From contig JAFGGD010000020.1 of assembly GCA_016930695.1 (NCBI GenBank), forward strand, positions 80,028 through 144,027: a stretch of 64,000 bases of DNA. Reading direction: 5' to 3'. This DNA is from Candidatus Eisenbacteria bacterium (lineage in GTDB: Bacteria; Orphanbacterota; Orphanbacteria; Orphanbacterales; Orphanbacteraceae). The notes beneath the pieces are model-generated. The model did no database searches, had not been told where the DNA came from, and worked only from the letters and a program-made list of their open reading frames with translations. Made by a program: the position numbers and the translations under genes. The stretch's first letter is position 1. Each line of letters begins with the position of its first letter. This document shows, piece by piece, positions 26,893 through 35,792 of the stretch.

Positions 26893-29800
26893 ATGAGGAA
26901 CGGTAAACTGACGGCCTTGGTCGTGCTGACCTTGGGCATCTTTCTTCTCACCGCCGCCACGGCTATGGCTGCCGTCGAGAAGACTCCCAAGCCGCGTGAT
27001 CACAAGGTCATGATTAACGGCGAGTCCATTTCGGTCAATGGAGACCTGATCTGGACCAAGCAGGCCGCGCCCGGAGACACCGCGTGGATTCGCGTGCACG
27101 ACGATGCTCGCTGCGATGAAACCGGCGATCCGGCGGACGGCGGCCAGGGCGTCGGGCTCGCGCCCGGTTACGGCACCTGGTGCTGGGAGGGCGGTCTCCT
27201 GGCTCCCGGCGTCTACGATTCCTGTTCGTCGACCACTATCTACCCCGGCATCCTTCCCGGCTGCTTCACCCACTTCGACGTTTACTCCGTGCTCACCAAC
27301 AAGTGGCATCTGGATACCCTCGAGGCGTTCAACAGCGCCACCGAGGAATCCACGCCCTGGTGCGGTGAGTTCGGCGACACGCTGATTTGGGAGAACGACT
27401 ACGGGTACGGGCCGCAGTACAACTGGTCGCTGATCCTGTCGCTCGGTACGTCCGGCAGCGGCTTCGGCTTCAATGCCGCGGACGGCTTCACCGTCGGCGG
27501 CGTCCACATGTACGATGTCGAGATCAACTACGACTACTGCTACCTAGAGTACGCCCTCGGCAACGACATTACGCAGGCGACTTGGTTCGAGCTGGCCCGT
27601 TACAACGGGACCTGCAACCCCGAGGATGAGGGTAGCTGTCCGGGGACGGGCAACCAGCGTTACGGCTGCGCGCAGTACGACGCCTTCTCCGTTGTCGGCC
27701 CGATCGCCGACAACTCGGCCAACGCGCTCCACATTCGCTGGCGTTTCGCCTCCGATTCGGCGTTTGACGACGAAGATGCCTCCGCCGGTGTGCACACCGA
27801 CGGCGCCTGGCGCGTGGACCACGTCTACGTAAAGGCCGTGAACGGCGCTTCGAACGATTACCCCGTCGGAGGGGGCTACGAGGACTTCGAGGGCGGTCTT
27901 CCGGCCGAATGGTCGACTCCGACCCTGCCTCAGGCTCAATTGGGCGGCTACTGGTCGGGCGGCGCTTGGGTGAACGGTGTTCCGGTAACGGTCGACTGGT
28001 GGCACCTGGAGCTCGATCCGAACTACGCCAACCTGGGCAACACCTGTGAGTACTCCAACAACTGGATGTGGGTGGCCGATGACGAGGCCTTCGCCCAGAA
28101 CCAGGAAGATGCGTATCACTACCGTCTCGTGTCCCCGGTCTTCGAGTGCGGCAACAACAACGTGTACTGGGATCCGGACGGACTCGGACCGGGAGCGGAC
28201 AACCGCTGGTCCGGCGTGGTCGTCGAGACGGACGAGTACCTCTGCATCAAGGACATCGTGGGCGATGTGACCGACACGCAGGTCCGCGTCTTCGATGCCA
28301 ACATTCAGCGCTGGTCGCAGTGGCAGGGCGACGACTACGTGACCGTCGGCGGCTGCCAGTTCTGGAACGTCGATCAGACCGAGAACTGGTCTCAGTTCCT
28401 CGGCGCCAGCATCGACTCGGTCCAGTTCTCCTGGGAGTTCCTGGATCGCTGCGACTACAACTCCGCCGGCGAGCTGCCCTGCATGGGCCAGCACCGGAAA
28501 TCGACCTACATCGTCGACAACATCTCCGTCGGTGTGTTCCTCGCCGAGGACACCCAGTGGGGGATGGGAGCCAGCCAGCAGTTCGCGGACACCTTCGCGC
28601 GCGACGTCGCCATGCACTCGCTCTACAAAGAGAACTGGGAGCTCTTCCCGGGTGATGTTTGGGAGCAGGAAGACTCGCTCGCCATTCAGGTCCGTGACTA
28701 CAACGGCGTCAAGGGCGGTCCCGCCCCGCTGAACTCGGCCGTGAAGGTCCACTGGCGGATCTCGACCGACTGCGGTGCGTCTTGGGACAAGGAAACTTCC
28801 CGTCCGCGCGGCGCCACCACGTTCCCGACCGTCGCTTGGAACGAGAAGGTCTGTAACTACTCGATTCCGGACGACACGGACGCGGCCGGTACGACCGCCG
28901 AGTTCAACGGAACCTACCAGACCATTATCACGCTTGCGGATAACAGCAGTTATCTGAGCAGCGCGCTGTGGCCGGAAGGTACCGTTATCGAGTACTTCTT
29001 CACCGCCATGGACAGCCTGGACAACCGGGACACGGTGCCGAACCGTATGGCGATCGCTCGGAACTCCGAGACCCTGATCAACACGACCAGTGGCGCGGAG
29101 CACGACCGTCGATTGGGCTGGCCCTTCGAGGTCAACGTGCTACCTTGCCCGACCGGGAAGGTCTCTCTGCCGACGGGGCAGAACCACTCGGTCCTCATGG
29201 TTGACGGTTACGGGCGTCGGGGCTACGACATCGGTTCCGATCAGGAGCAAACCCAGACCGGCACCGCCGTGTTCCCGCTCGTGTATCAAATCTACCAGGA
29301 GTCGCTGGACCGCCTCGGCGTCCAGTACGACTTCTACCGGTCCGGCTACGGCGTGAGCCGCGGCGGCGGCACCGGTATCTACTCCCAGCCGTTCGATCAT
29401 GACGGCTACGGCGGCGTCGTGGACCACACCGGTTCGCTGGCTCGCCGTTACAACACGGTGATCTGGTTCTTCGGCGAGTTCAACAGCCTTACGGTTCTCG
29501 ACTCGTCGCAGCTCGAGATCGCGACCTACCTCGATCGGGACGGGATCAACTTCGCGGACTCCGCCAACCTGTGGGTCCTCGGCGACGATCTCTGCGAGGA
29601 CGAAGTCCTCACCGATCCGACTTGGACGGATGCTCAGTCCGTTCAGACCACCAACGGCGCCTACTTCTGGCAGACCCTCTGCGGTCTGACGGCGGTCGCG
29701 GGCGGTTGCACCACCGATGAAGGTCACGGAGACGCCACCGGTGGCTACTCCTATTACCTGGTCGGCCAGGCGGGTACCTGCCTCAGCGGGATCACCAAAG

Positions 29801-30390
29801 CCGCCGGTTACTGGGACTGCCCGATTCGCCACCAGCCGGATGACGATGCGACTACCAGCACCGCCACCGCGCTCATGAAGTACAGCGACGATCTCGGTCC
29901 CGGCAAGTTCTGCTACTCCCTGCAGCGGCATCCCAACGGCTCGAAGGTCGTCCTCTCGTTGGTCGGTCTCGAGCTGGTCGCCGGTCCGCAGGAGCGGGAC
30001 TGCATCGCCCAGGCCATCCTCGGTACGAGCTGCTTCGACGTGGGCATCCCGAATCCGAAGACGACCGGGTGCAACATCAACGTGGGCGTCGACACCGACG
30101 TTCCGGGTCTGGACCGCATGGTTCTGCGTCAGAACAAGCCGAACCCGTTCAACCCGACCACGACGATCAGCTTCGCGATCCCGGGCCGGACTCAGGTCAG
30201 CCTGAAGATCTACGACATCGCCGGTCGTGAGGTCCGTACGCTCGTCAACGGCGTCCTGGACAAGGACAACTACGACGTGACGTGGCAGGGCCACGACAAC
30301 AACGGCAACTCGGTTGCCAGCGGTGTCTACTTCTACCGCCTGAACGCCGGTAAAGAGACCGCGACCAAGAAGATGGTTCTTCTCCGATAA
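26893..30390 (+). CDS. Large secreted protein with FlgD-like C-terminal domain
   Basis: A 1165-aa exported protein. The start at 26893 has GGAGG eight bases upstream and gives a clean Sec signal (MRNGKLTALVVLTLGIFLL...AMAA). The N-terminal ~850 residues are Trp-, Tyr- and Cys-rich beta-type sequence without a recognised family. Residues ~760-1060 resemble the exported GATase-like module often seen in FCB secreted proteins (SVLMVDGYGRRGYDIG, VIWFFGEFNSL, IATYLDRDG). The last ~85 residues are a FlgD-like sorting domain (NKPNPFNPTTTISFAIP, VYFYRLNAG). Codons such as CGT and GGT are frequent compared with neighbours, and the promoter is perfect. Both suggest high expression. It ends in a strong terminator, so it is probably monocistronic. 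Confidence 0.8.
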   Translation: MRNGKLTALVVLTLGIFLLTAATAMAAVEKTPKPRDHKVMINGESISVNGDLIWTKQAAPGDTAWIRVHDDARCDETGDPADGGQGVGLAPGYGTWCWEGGLLAPGVYDSCSSTTIYPGILPGCFTHFDVYSVLTNKWHLDTLEAFNSATEESTPWCGEFGDTLIWENDYGYGPQYNWSLILSLGTSGSGFGFNAADGFTVGGVHMYDVEINYDYCYLEYALGNDITQATWFELARYNGTCNPEDEGSCPGTGNQRYGCAQYDAFSVVGPIADNSANALHIRWRFASDSAFDDEDASAGVHTDGAWRVDHVYVKAVNGASNDYPVGGGYEDFEGGLPAEWSTPTLPQAQLGGYWSGGAWVNGVPVTVDWWHLELDPNYANLGNTCEYSNNWMWVADDEAFAQNQEDAYHYRLVSPVFECGNNNVYWDPDGLGPGADNRWSGVVVETDEYLCIKDIVGDVTDTQVRVFDANIQRWSQWQGDDYVTVGGCQFWNVDQTENWSQFLGASIDSVQFSWEFLDRCDYNSAGELPCMGQHRKSTYIVDNISVGVFLAEDTQWGMGASQQFADTFARDVAMHSLYKENWELFPGDVWEQEDSLAIQVRDYNGVKGGPAPLNSAVKVHWRISTDCGASWDKETSRPRGATTFPTVAWNEKVCNYSIPDDTDAAGTTAEFNGTYQTIITLADNSSYLSSALWPEGTVIEYFFTAMDSLDNRDTVPNRMAIARNSETLINTTSGAEHDRRLGWPFEVNVLPCPTGKVSLPTGQNHSVLMVDGYGRRGYDIGSDQEQTQTGTAVFPLVYQIYQESLDRLGVQYDFYRSGYGVSRGGGTGIYSQPFDHDGYGGVVDHTGSLARRYNTVIWFFGEFNSLTVLDSSQLEIATYLDRDGINFADSANLWVLGDDLCEDEVLTDPTWTDAQSVQTTNGAYFWQTLCGLTAVAGGCTTDEGHGDATGGYSYYLVGQAGTCLSGITKAAGYWDCPIRHQPDDDATTSTATALMKYSDDLGPGKFCYSLQRHPNGSKVVLSLVGLELVAGPQERDCIAQAILGTSCFDVGIPNPKTTGCNINVGVDTDVPGLDRMVLRQNKPNPFNPTTTISFAIPGRTQVSLKIYDIAGREVRTLVNGVLDKDNYDVTWQGHDNNGNSVASGVYFYRLNAGKETATKKMVLLR

Positions 30391-30418
30391 TCTGTTTTCG
30401 GAGTAGATCGTTTCTTCC

Positions 30419-30458
30419 GGACCGCCGGGACCTTCGGGTTCCGGCGGTTCCTTTTTTT
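30419..30458 (+). terminator. Rho-independent terminator
   Basis: Stem GGACCGCCGGGACC with its complement around a TTCG loop, followed by seven T (30452-30458), 29 nt after the stop of the 1165-aa secreted protein gene. It closes that gene as a single-gene transcript. Confidence 0.92.
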
Positions 30459-30498
30459 CGCGGGAAGGACTTGAGAGGGGAAGGAATGCACCCCGCGA

Positions 30499-30533
30499 CC
30501 CTTCCCCGGCCGTCTCTCCCTTCGGGGCACGGT
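30499..30533. repeat. Partial copy of the dispersed repeat
   Basis: Matches the first half of the 70-nt repeat at 30604, through CTCCCTTCGGGGCACGG, with several differences upstream, and then diverges. Confidence 0.55.
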
Positions 30534-30541
30534 GTGGGGAG

Positions 30542-30841
30542 CCGGACGGACGGCGTAATCGCTCTCGGAGTCCGGGGCGCTTGGAATCGGTATCGATTCA
30601 TTCCCTTCCCCCACCGGTCTCCCTTCGGGGCACGGTCCGGATGCTTTGCATCCTCCCTCTTCCCGCTCGCCGACCCACCTTCGCCCGCCTCGATAAGCAG
30701 GGCGGGTATTTTTATCCACTCGACGGAGGCGGGCTCCGGTGGGTGCCCGGCGAGTCGAGAGGGCCCCGAGAGGGAGACCGGCGGCGGAAGGGAGGGTCGC
30801 CCCCCGCCCCTTCTCCTCGAAGGATCACGCCGTCCGTCCGG
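30542..30841. repeat. 300-bp segment bounded by 15-bp perfect inverted repeats
   Basis: CCGGACGGACGGCGT at 30542-30556 is the exact reverse complement of 30827-30841. The 270 nt between contain the dispersed 70-nt repeat. No target-site duplication is evident and no transposase is encoded, so a MITE-like element is a possibility rather than a conclusion. Confidence 0.5.
30604..30673. repeat. Dispersed ~70-nt intergenic repeat, copy 1
   Basis: Nearly identical to the last 71 nt of the window (63930-64000). Only about four positions differ, and both copies are intergenic. It contains small internal stems (GGATGC/GCATCC). Confidence 0.85.
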
Positions 30842-31040
30842 GGAAGAAGCGGAGGGGATGGCGGGAGTGAAAGCAATGATTACATGAAAACCCTCTCCAC
30901 GCGCGGGGGGGGGGGGAGGGTTCGAGTCCTCCGAAGCCCTCCGGGCGCACCACGGAGGGCGCGGGGAGGACACGGGCCCGGGATGACCGATCTGAAAGAG
31001 ATTGTTTGAGTTAGCTCGTTCCGGCCGCCTGCCAATTGGG

Positions 31041-31070
31041 TTGACACTTTTAGAATCCCTTTGGTATAGT
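31041..31070 (+). promoter_or_regulatory. Sigma70-type promoter for the LVIVD-propeller gene
   Basis: TTGACA (31041-31046), an 18-bp spacer and TATAGT (31065-31070), with TTGG before the -10. The predicted leader is about 70 nt. There is no terminator between this gene and the next one at 33509, so the promoter probably serves both. Confidence 0.8.
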
Positions 31071-31145
31071 CGCGCAAAGATTGGAGTCGTTTGCTTTCTT
31101 TAACTTAAGTGTTCCCTTGGGGTTACACAAGTGGGGTGCGCGGAA

Positions 31146-33482
31146 ATGGCGCGAAGGCGTGTCTTACAAGTTATCCTCTTTTCGCTGGCGGTCCTCGCCA
31201 TCTATATCCTGCAACTCGGTTGCGAGGGGATCGAGGTGCCGGAGCCGGACAAGAACAAGTGGCCGAACACGGAGCTGACCGGCGCGCCGGTAGAGAGCAC
31301 CGCCACTTTCTATCGAGTCCACCTCTTTTGGAAGGGTTTCGACGAGGACGGGCTGATCCAGGGATTCGAGTACGCCATCGATGACACCTCCCGCAACAAC
31401 ATCTGGACCTACACGACCCGTACCGATTCGGAGTTCGTCTTCAACACGGCGACGGACGAGTCCCAGCAGCAGATTCGGGAACACTCTTTTTACGTACGCG
31501 CAATCGACAACCTAGGGAAAGAGGATCCGTCGCCGTCGGTGCTCTACTTTTTCGCGCAGACCGAAGCCCAGCCGCGGACGATTCTCCTCAAGGACATCGC
31601 CCGACGGGTTTGGGCCGAGGGGGACTACGCCTATGTGGCGGCGGGAGAGAACGGCCTGAACGTGTACGACATAACCGACCCGGCGAACGCGCAACAGGTT
31701 TCGTCGGTCTTCACGGGGGGCGAGGCGACGGACATCGAAGTGGTGGACGGCTACGCGTACCTCGGTGACGGTACGGTCGGGCTCAGCATTCTGGACGTGA
31801 TCGATCCCGCCAACGCCCAGTTGATCGGCCAGTACCCCACCCTGGGTCGCGGGGCGGCCGGGATGGACGAGGAGGACGGCTACCTGTTTCTCGCCGACGG
31901 CGGGAACGGGGTCGTGGTGTTGGATCTGACCGTACCGGCGGACCCGACCTACTTCGCGAAATACAAACCGGCGACCGCGAATTATTGGTTCTACGATGTG
32001 GCCGCGTCGGACAACGGTTTGGTCTTCGCCGCCGTCGGTGACGACGGCATCCTTCCCCTGGAGTTCCGCCCGGGTGAGAGTGAACAGATTCTCCGCCCCT
32101 GGTGCGGGAGGGTGATCCTGCTCTACGACAATCCCAAGGCCGAAGCGCTGCACCTCGACGTGGACGGCGACATCCTCACCGCCGCCGTCGGCGTCGCCGG
32201 CCTCTTCTTCTACGAGATCGGCGCCGATTCGGTCGAGCTGATCGCCAAGCTCGATCTGGATGGAGAGGCGCGGCAGATCTCACGCAAGAACGACCATCTG
32301 CTCGTCGCCAACGGCTCGGGGGGGCTTTGCGTCGTCGACGCGAGCGACCCCTCCGACCCGCGTCTGGTCGGAAAGGCCGATTTCTCCGGAGACGTAACGG
32401 GCGTCTCCTTCGTGGGGGACACCATCGTCGTCGGTAACGACGACCGGGGGATCGTGCTTCTGGACGGAACGGATCCGGCGCATCTCTCCATCATCGGCGA
32501 CTCCATCGTGGTCCTTTGTCCGGAAAGCCCCGCCGAGAAGGAGACGCTTCTCGCCTACGAAAGCGTCACCTTCTGCTGGAACGGGCTCAGCCCGGGCGGG
32601 CAGGTAACCGCCTACAAGTACCAGCTGCAGGGAATCGATTTTGAACCGATGGTCGTTACGCCGGAGATCACCACCGTGGCGTACCAGACGCTGGAGCCGA
32701 AGGACGAGTACATCTTCACCGTCGAAGTGCTCGATGAGACGGGGCTCTGGAGCACCGGCGAAGGGACCGCGGAGCGGCACTTCACGGTGAACTTCGACCC
32801 CGAAACGAATCTGGAGTATCTGGAGGTGGTGCAGATCGGCAGCCAGGTCGTGGAACCCTACCAGATCCCGCTGACCGCCGACGACACCCTTCTCCCGGAT
32901 TCGGTTTACATCCATTTCGGCTGGACGCACACCGACAAGGACAGCGTGAAAGGGGACCGGGTCGTCGGTTCCTGGTGGGTGGTGCGCGGCGCGAACGTCA
33001 GCTCCGCCGACACGTTGGAGACGATGCTCGTCACCGACGACGTGGCGGGCCCGCTGATCCACACCAATAGCCCGGTGACGCTCGAAGTGGGCGGCATCGA
33101 TTCCTTCGGCCGGAAGGAGGTGCACGGCGCGACCTTCTCCTTCCTGGTGAACTTCCCCCCCACGTTGGAGATCCTATCGCCCGAGTTTAACGAGACGATC
33201 TCGGGCGACACGGTTCACGCCAGGATCCAGGGGGTCGATTCGGACGGTCCTCCGACACAGATCTTTTATATTCTCGAGGTGAAGAAAGTCGAGGATGGAT
33301 CCAGGGTCGGTTACGAAGAAGCCTATGGTTTCAATGGAACACCCGAGGGGATCGTGGATGTGGATGTGGCCGTGCCGGGTGTGGAGCGGGGCAAACGGTA
33401 CAGGCTCGAGGTGAAGCCGAGAGACAGGGGCGGCCTGGGCCGCCTGGGCGATATCGTCTCCGTGGAGTTCGTGATTCGCTAA
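31146..33482 (+). CDS. Envelope LVIVD-repeat beta-propeller protein
   Basis: A 778-aa protein. The ATG at 31146 is preferred; a GTG five codons earlier is possible. The N-terminal hydrophobic segment ends in ILQLGC, a degenerate lipobox, so it may be a lipoprotein. Residues ~45-135 carry a beta-sandwich domain shared with the next two genes (LFWKGFDEDGLIQGFEYAIDDTSRN, then FYVRAIDNLG). Residues ~145-460 are LVIVD repeats (AYVAAGENGLNVYDITDP, YLGDGTVGLSILDVIDP and others) forming a propeller. The remainder looks like fibronectin-type beta domains. No enzymatic motif is visible. It is probably a surface or periplasmic binding scaffold. Confidence 0.75.
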   Translation: MARRRVLQVILFSLAVLAIYILQLGCEGIEVPEPDKNKWPNTELTGAPVESTATFYRVHLFWKGFDEDGLIQGFEYAIDDTSRNNIWTYTTRTDSEFVFNTATDESQQQIREHSFYVRAIDNLGKEDPSPSVLYFFAQTEAQPRTILLKDIARRVWAEGDYAYVAAGENGLNVYDITDPANAQQVSSVFTGGEATDIEVVDGYAYLGDGTVGLSILDVIDPANAQLIGQYPTLGRGAAGMDEEDGYLFLADGGNGVVVLDLTVPADPTYFAKYKPATANYWFYDVAASDNGLVFAAVGDDGILPLEFRPGESEQILRPWCGRVILLYDNPKAEALHLDVDGDILTAAVGVAGLFFYEIGADSVELIAKLDLDGEARQISRKNDHLLVANGSGGLCVVDASDPSDPRLVGKADFSGDVTGVSFVGDTIVVGNDDRGIVLLDGTDPAHLSIIGDSIVVLCPESPAEKETLLAYESVTFCWNGLSPGGQVTAYKYQLQGIDFEPMVVTPEITTVAYQTLEPKDEYIFTVEVLDETGLWSTGEGTAERHFTVNFDPETNLEYLEVVQIGSQVVEPYQIPLTADDTLLPDSVYIHFGWTHTDKDSVKGDRVVGSWWVVRGANVSSADTLETMLVTDDVAGPLIHTNSPVTLEVGGIDSFGRKEVHGATFSFLVNFPPTLEILSPEFNETISGDTVHARIQGVDSDGPPTQIFYILEVKKVEDGSRVGYEEAYGFNGTPEGIVDVDVAVPGVERGKRYRLEVKPRDRGGLGRLGDIVSVEFVIR

Positions 33483-33508
33483 TTCCGTCAGGGGGTGACC
33501 GAATAATT

Positions 33509-35545
33509 ATGAAAGGGAAACGATTTCTCGTGACACTGGCGATGCTACCGGTCCTTGCGTGGCTGGCGGCCGCCTGTGACGACAACACCACATCGGCGCC
33601 GGACGCCAACGTACCCCCGACAACGATGATCTCCGGCGGCCCGGAGTCCTTCGGAGAGTCCACCTACCGGGCCGACCTCAAGTGGTACGGCGTGGACGTG
33701 GACGGATCGATCGAGTATTTCGAATACGCCTTCGACGACACCTCGGAGTGGCTCGAAACCGCCTTCAACGGCTCCACGTTCGTGCTCTCCAGCAACGAGG
33801 CGAGCCTTTTCGACACGTTGATCGCCGCGAGCGGCGCCGACTCGATCGTGGAACGTTTCGGGAAGTACCATACCTTCTTCGTCCGCTCCGTGGACGACGA
33901 CAACGCGATGGACCCGACGCCCGCGTTCCTGACCTTCAACTCCACCACCGTGGCGCCGCGGACCACCATTACCAAGGGGCCGTTGCACGATGGCATGTCC
34001 GGACGGGCGGTCAGCATCCGATGGGAGGGGGCGGACCCGGACAACCCGACCAACGCCGTCGCCGCTTACGAGTATTTCGACGCGACGAAGAAGGTGATGC
34101 GTTCCCGGTACGGATACATCGATCCGCCCGCAGGACCGGGCGTCACCCGCAAGATCTGGAACAGCCTCGACTGGATCCGTGTCGGCGCCGACACCACGCA
34201 GGTGGTTCTCAAGGCGTTGGAAACGGGATACGGCGACGCGGGGGGCAACCGCCACATGTTCTTCGTTCGATCGATCGACGAAGCGGGGGCGGTGGAACAG
34301 ATCCCCGTGGTAAGGGAGAACTGGCGGGAGTGGGGCGTGAGCAACGATCCGGGCGGCCAGATCATCGTCCGTTCCAATGTGATGGGAACCGCCATCGGCA
34401 ACCCGGATAACAATGCCAACCCGCATGTCGGCCAGATATTCGAGGGAACCCGGATCGTCTTCTCCTGGTACGCCAACCTGGCGAGCTACGACGGCACGGT
34501 CACCGGCTACGGTTGGGCTTACGACAATCCCATCTGGAGCCCCTGGGACGTGGAGATGACCCGCTATCCGGTCAGCGGGGATTACACGCCGACGATCGGC
34601 CGCCACACGTTCTACGTACGCGCCAAGGACGAGGCGGGGTTGATCATCCGACAGGAGTTCCCCTTCGAGGTTCATCCCGGACCACCGAAGGACACGACCA
34701 ACATCTTCCTCCTCTGCGATTTCTACGTTCCGGGGTACATCGGGCAATACCCCACGCCGACCCAATACGTCTCATACTGGGAGGACTCCCTTCTCGTGAA
34801 CTTCAACAGGGCCCGTTCCTGGACCCCCCGGTTGGAGGCGGATAACGACCCGCCGATCCTCCGCATGGTGGAAGCCTCGACGATGATTCTTACGCTGGAT
34901 GATTGGGAATTCGGCACCACCATCATCGCGGTGTGGAACGACAACAACATCAACCCGATCTGGTCGTACGTGGACGCCGGCGGGAACCTCTTCATCGTCG
35001 GGTTCATGCCGGGCTGGAGTTTCCTGCCCGACAACGACATGATCGACACGGGGGCGGTTGCCGAGCCGGATCCCTGTTTCGACTACTCGAGTTACAAAAG
35101 TTGCGGATCGAGCCTGATCTGGTATCAACCGCTCATGCCGGATTCTTTCCCGCATCCGCTGTACGAGTACGCCGCCCTGGAGACGACCTGGCTCGACGAC
35201 CAGCTCGACTACATGTGGGGGGCCAAGTCTCTCTATCCCAGTCTTCCGGACCTACACGTGGACAGCACCCGTTCCGAACTCCTCCAGAGTTTCGACGGGC
35301 TCTGGAAGTGTGAGGGGATTACCATCCGGAAGAACGTGGGGGCGGTGCCGCTCTACGCGATCAGCCGCGTCAAGGGAGACCCGATGGTCCCCGAGAGACC
35401 GAACGCGGTCTGGATGCCTTCGGACGGCGCCCGCGGCCATGTGGTTTACATGTCGATGCCGCTGTACTTCATGAAACCGGATGAGGCGAAAGAGGCGGTC
35501 GAGGCGATTCTGATCCGTCTCTTCAACGAGCAACCCCGGTTCTGA
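33509..35545 (+). CDS. Lipoprotein, paralogue A of a tandem pair
   Basis: A 678-aa protein whose signal peptide ends in WLAAAC, a lipobox. Residues ~50-150 repeat the domain of the upstream gene (LKWYGVDVDGSIEYFEYAFDD, FFVRSVDDDN). Two further related beta domains follow, then a C-terminal ~280-aa part with TNIFLLCDFYVPGYIGQYP, LDDWEFGTTIIAVWND, GGNLFIVGFMPGWSF and GHVVYMSMPLYF. That last part looks like an alpha/beta fold reminiscent of GATase-like modules but has no catalytic Cys-His signature. The whole protein is collinear with the gene at 35793. The function is not recognised. It starts 26 nt after the propeller gene and ends before a strong terminator. Confidence 0.72.
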   Translation: MKGKRFLVTLAMLPVLAWLAAACDDNTTSAPDANVPPTTMISGGPESFGESTYRADLKWYGVDVDGSIEYFEYAFDDTSEWLETAFNGSTFVLSSNEASLFDTLIAASGADSIVERFGKYHTFFVRSVDDDNAMDPTPAFLTFNSTTVAPRTTITKGPLHDGMSGRAVSIRWEGADPDNPTNAVAAYEYFDATKKVMRSRYGYIDPPAGPGVTRKIWNSLDWIRVGADTTQVVLKALETGYGDAGGNRHMFFVRSIDEAGAVEQIPVVRENWREWGVSNDPGGQIIVRSNVMGTAIGNPDNNANPHVGQIFEGTRIVFSWYANLASYDGTVTGYGWAYDNPIWSPWDVEMTRYPVSGDYTPTIGRHTFYVRAKDEAGLIIRQEFPFEVHPGPPKDTTNIFLLCDFYVPGYIGQYPTPTQYVSYWEDSLLVNFNRARSWTPRLEADNDPPILRMVEASTMILTLDDWEFGTTIIAVWNDNNINPIWSYVDAGGNLFIVGFMPGWSFLPDNDMIDTGAVAEPDPCFDYSSYKSCGSSLIWYQPLMPDSFPHPLYEYAALETTWLDDQLDYMWGAKSLYPSLPDLHVDSTRSELLQSFDGLWKCEGITIRKNVGAVPLYAISRVKGDPMVPERPNAVWMPSDGARGHVVYMSMPLYFMKPDEAKEAVEAILIRLFNEQPRF

Positions 35546-35591
35546 CGCCGGTCCGCTTCGGCGGCGTCGATGCGAATTCGGAACCGATCGA

Positions 35592-35636
35592 CCGGCGGGA
35601 GCCCCGCCCCGAGGGGCGCGGGCTCCCCGGTTTTTT
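35592..35636 (+). terminator. Rho-independent terminator
   Basis: A long GC stem (CCGG..GGGAGCCC.CGCCCC against GGCGCGGGCTCCCCGG, GAGG loop) followed by six T, 46 nt after paralogue A. It ends the 31146-35545 transcript. Confidence 0.88.
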
Positions 35637-35662
35637 ACAACAGGTCGGGAGAGGGTTTCCTC

Positions 35663-35685
35663 GCCGGCCGGATCGTCCGGCCGGC
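35663..35685. repeat. Perfect 10-bp palindromic hairpin
   Basis: GCCGGCCGGA, a TCG loop, then TCCGGCCGGC, in the gap between the paralogous lipoprotein genes. No T tract follows, so it is not a second terminator. It may be an mRNA 5' structure or a protein site. Confidence 0.55.
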
Positions 35686-35792
35686 CGCCCGCATCCTCGA
35701 TCCTGCCGAATCCTCCGGCACTCTGCCGGAAGAGGCGCGCGGAGCCGCCCTCTCCAGCGTGCGAAGGCGCACGATCACGAGGGGGTGATGTC

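Larger units (their letters stand above)
30459..31040. other. Noncoding repeat-bearing region
   Basis: About 580 nt with no protein-like frame on either strand. It holds a 15-bp inverted repeat (30542-30556 and 30827-30841), one copy of a dispersed 70-nt repeat (30604-30673), a partial copy (30499-30533), a run of ten G (30906-30915) and an 8-bp stem with a 9-nt loop at about 30940-30964. It looks like accumulated small repeats rather than a gene. Confidence 0.6.

Noticed and set aside
30906..30915. Run of ten G considered as a slip-regulated tract
   Set aside because: It lies in noncoding sequence with no frame to switch on either strand; it may simply be a repeat scar or a sequencing-sensitive run.
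30918..30955. GGAGGGTTCGAGTCCTCC followed by GCACCA looks like a tRNA T arm and 3' end
   Set aside because: The acceptor strand does not have the right length, and no D arm, anticodon arm or matching 5' acceptor is present upstream.
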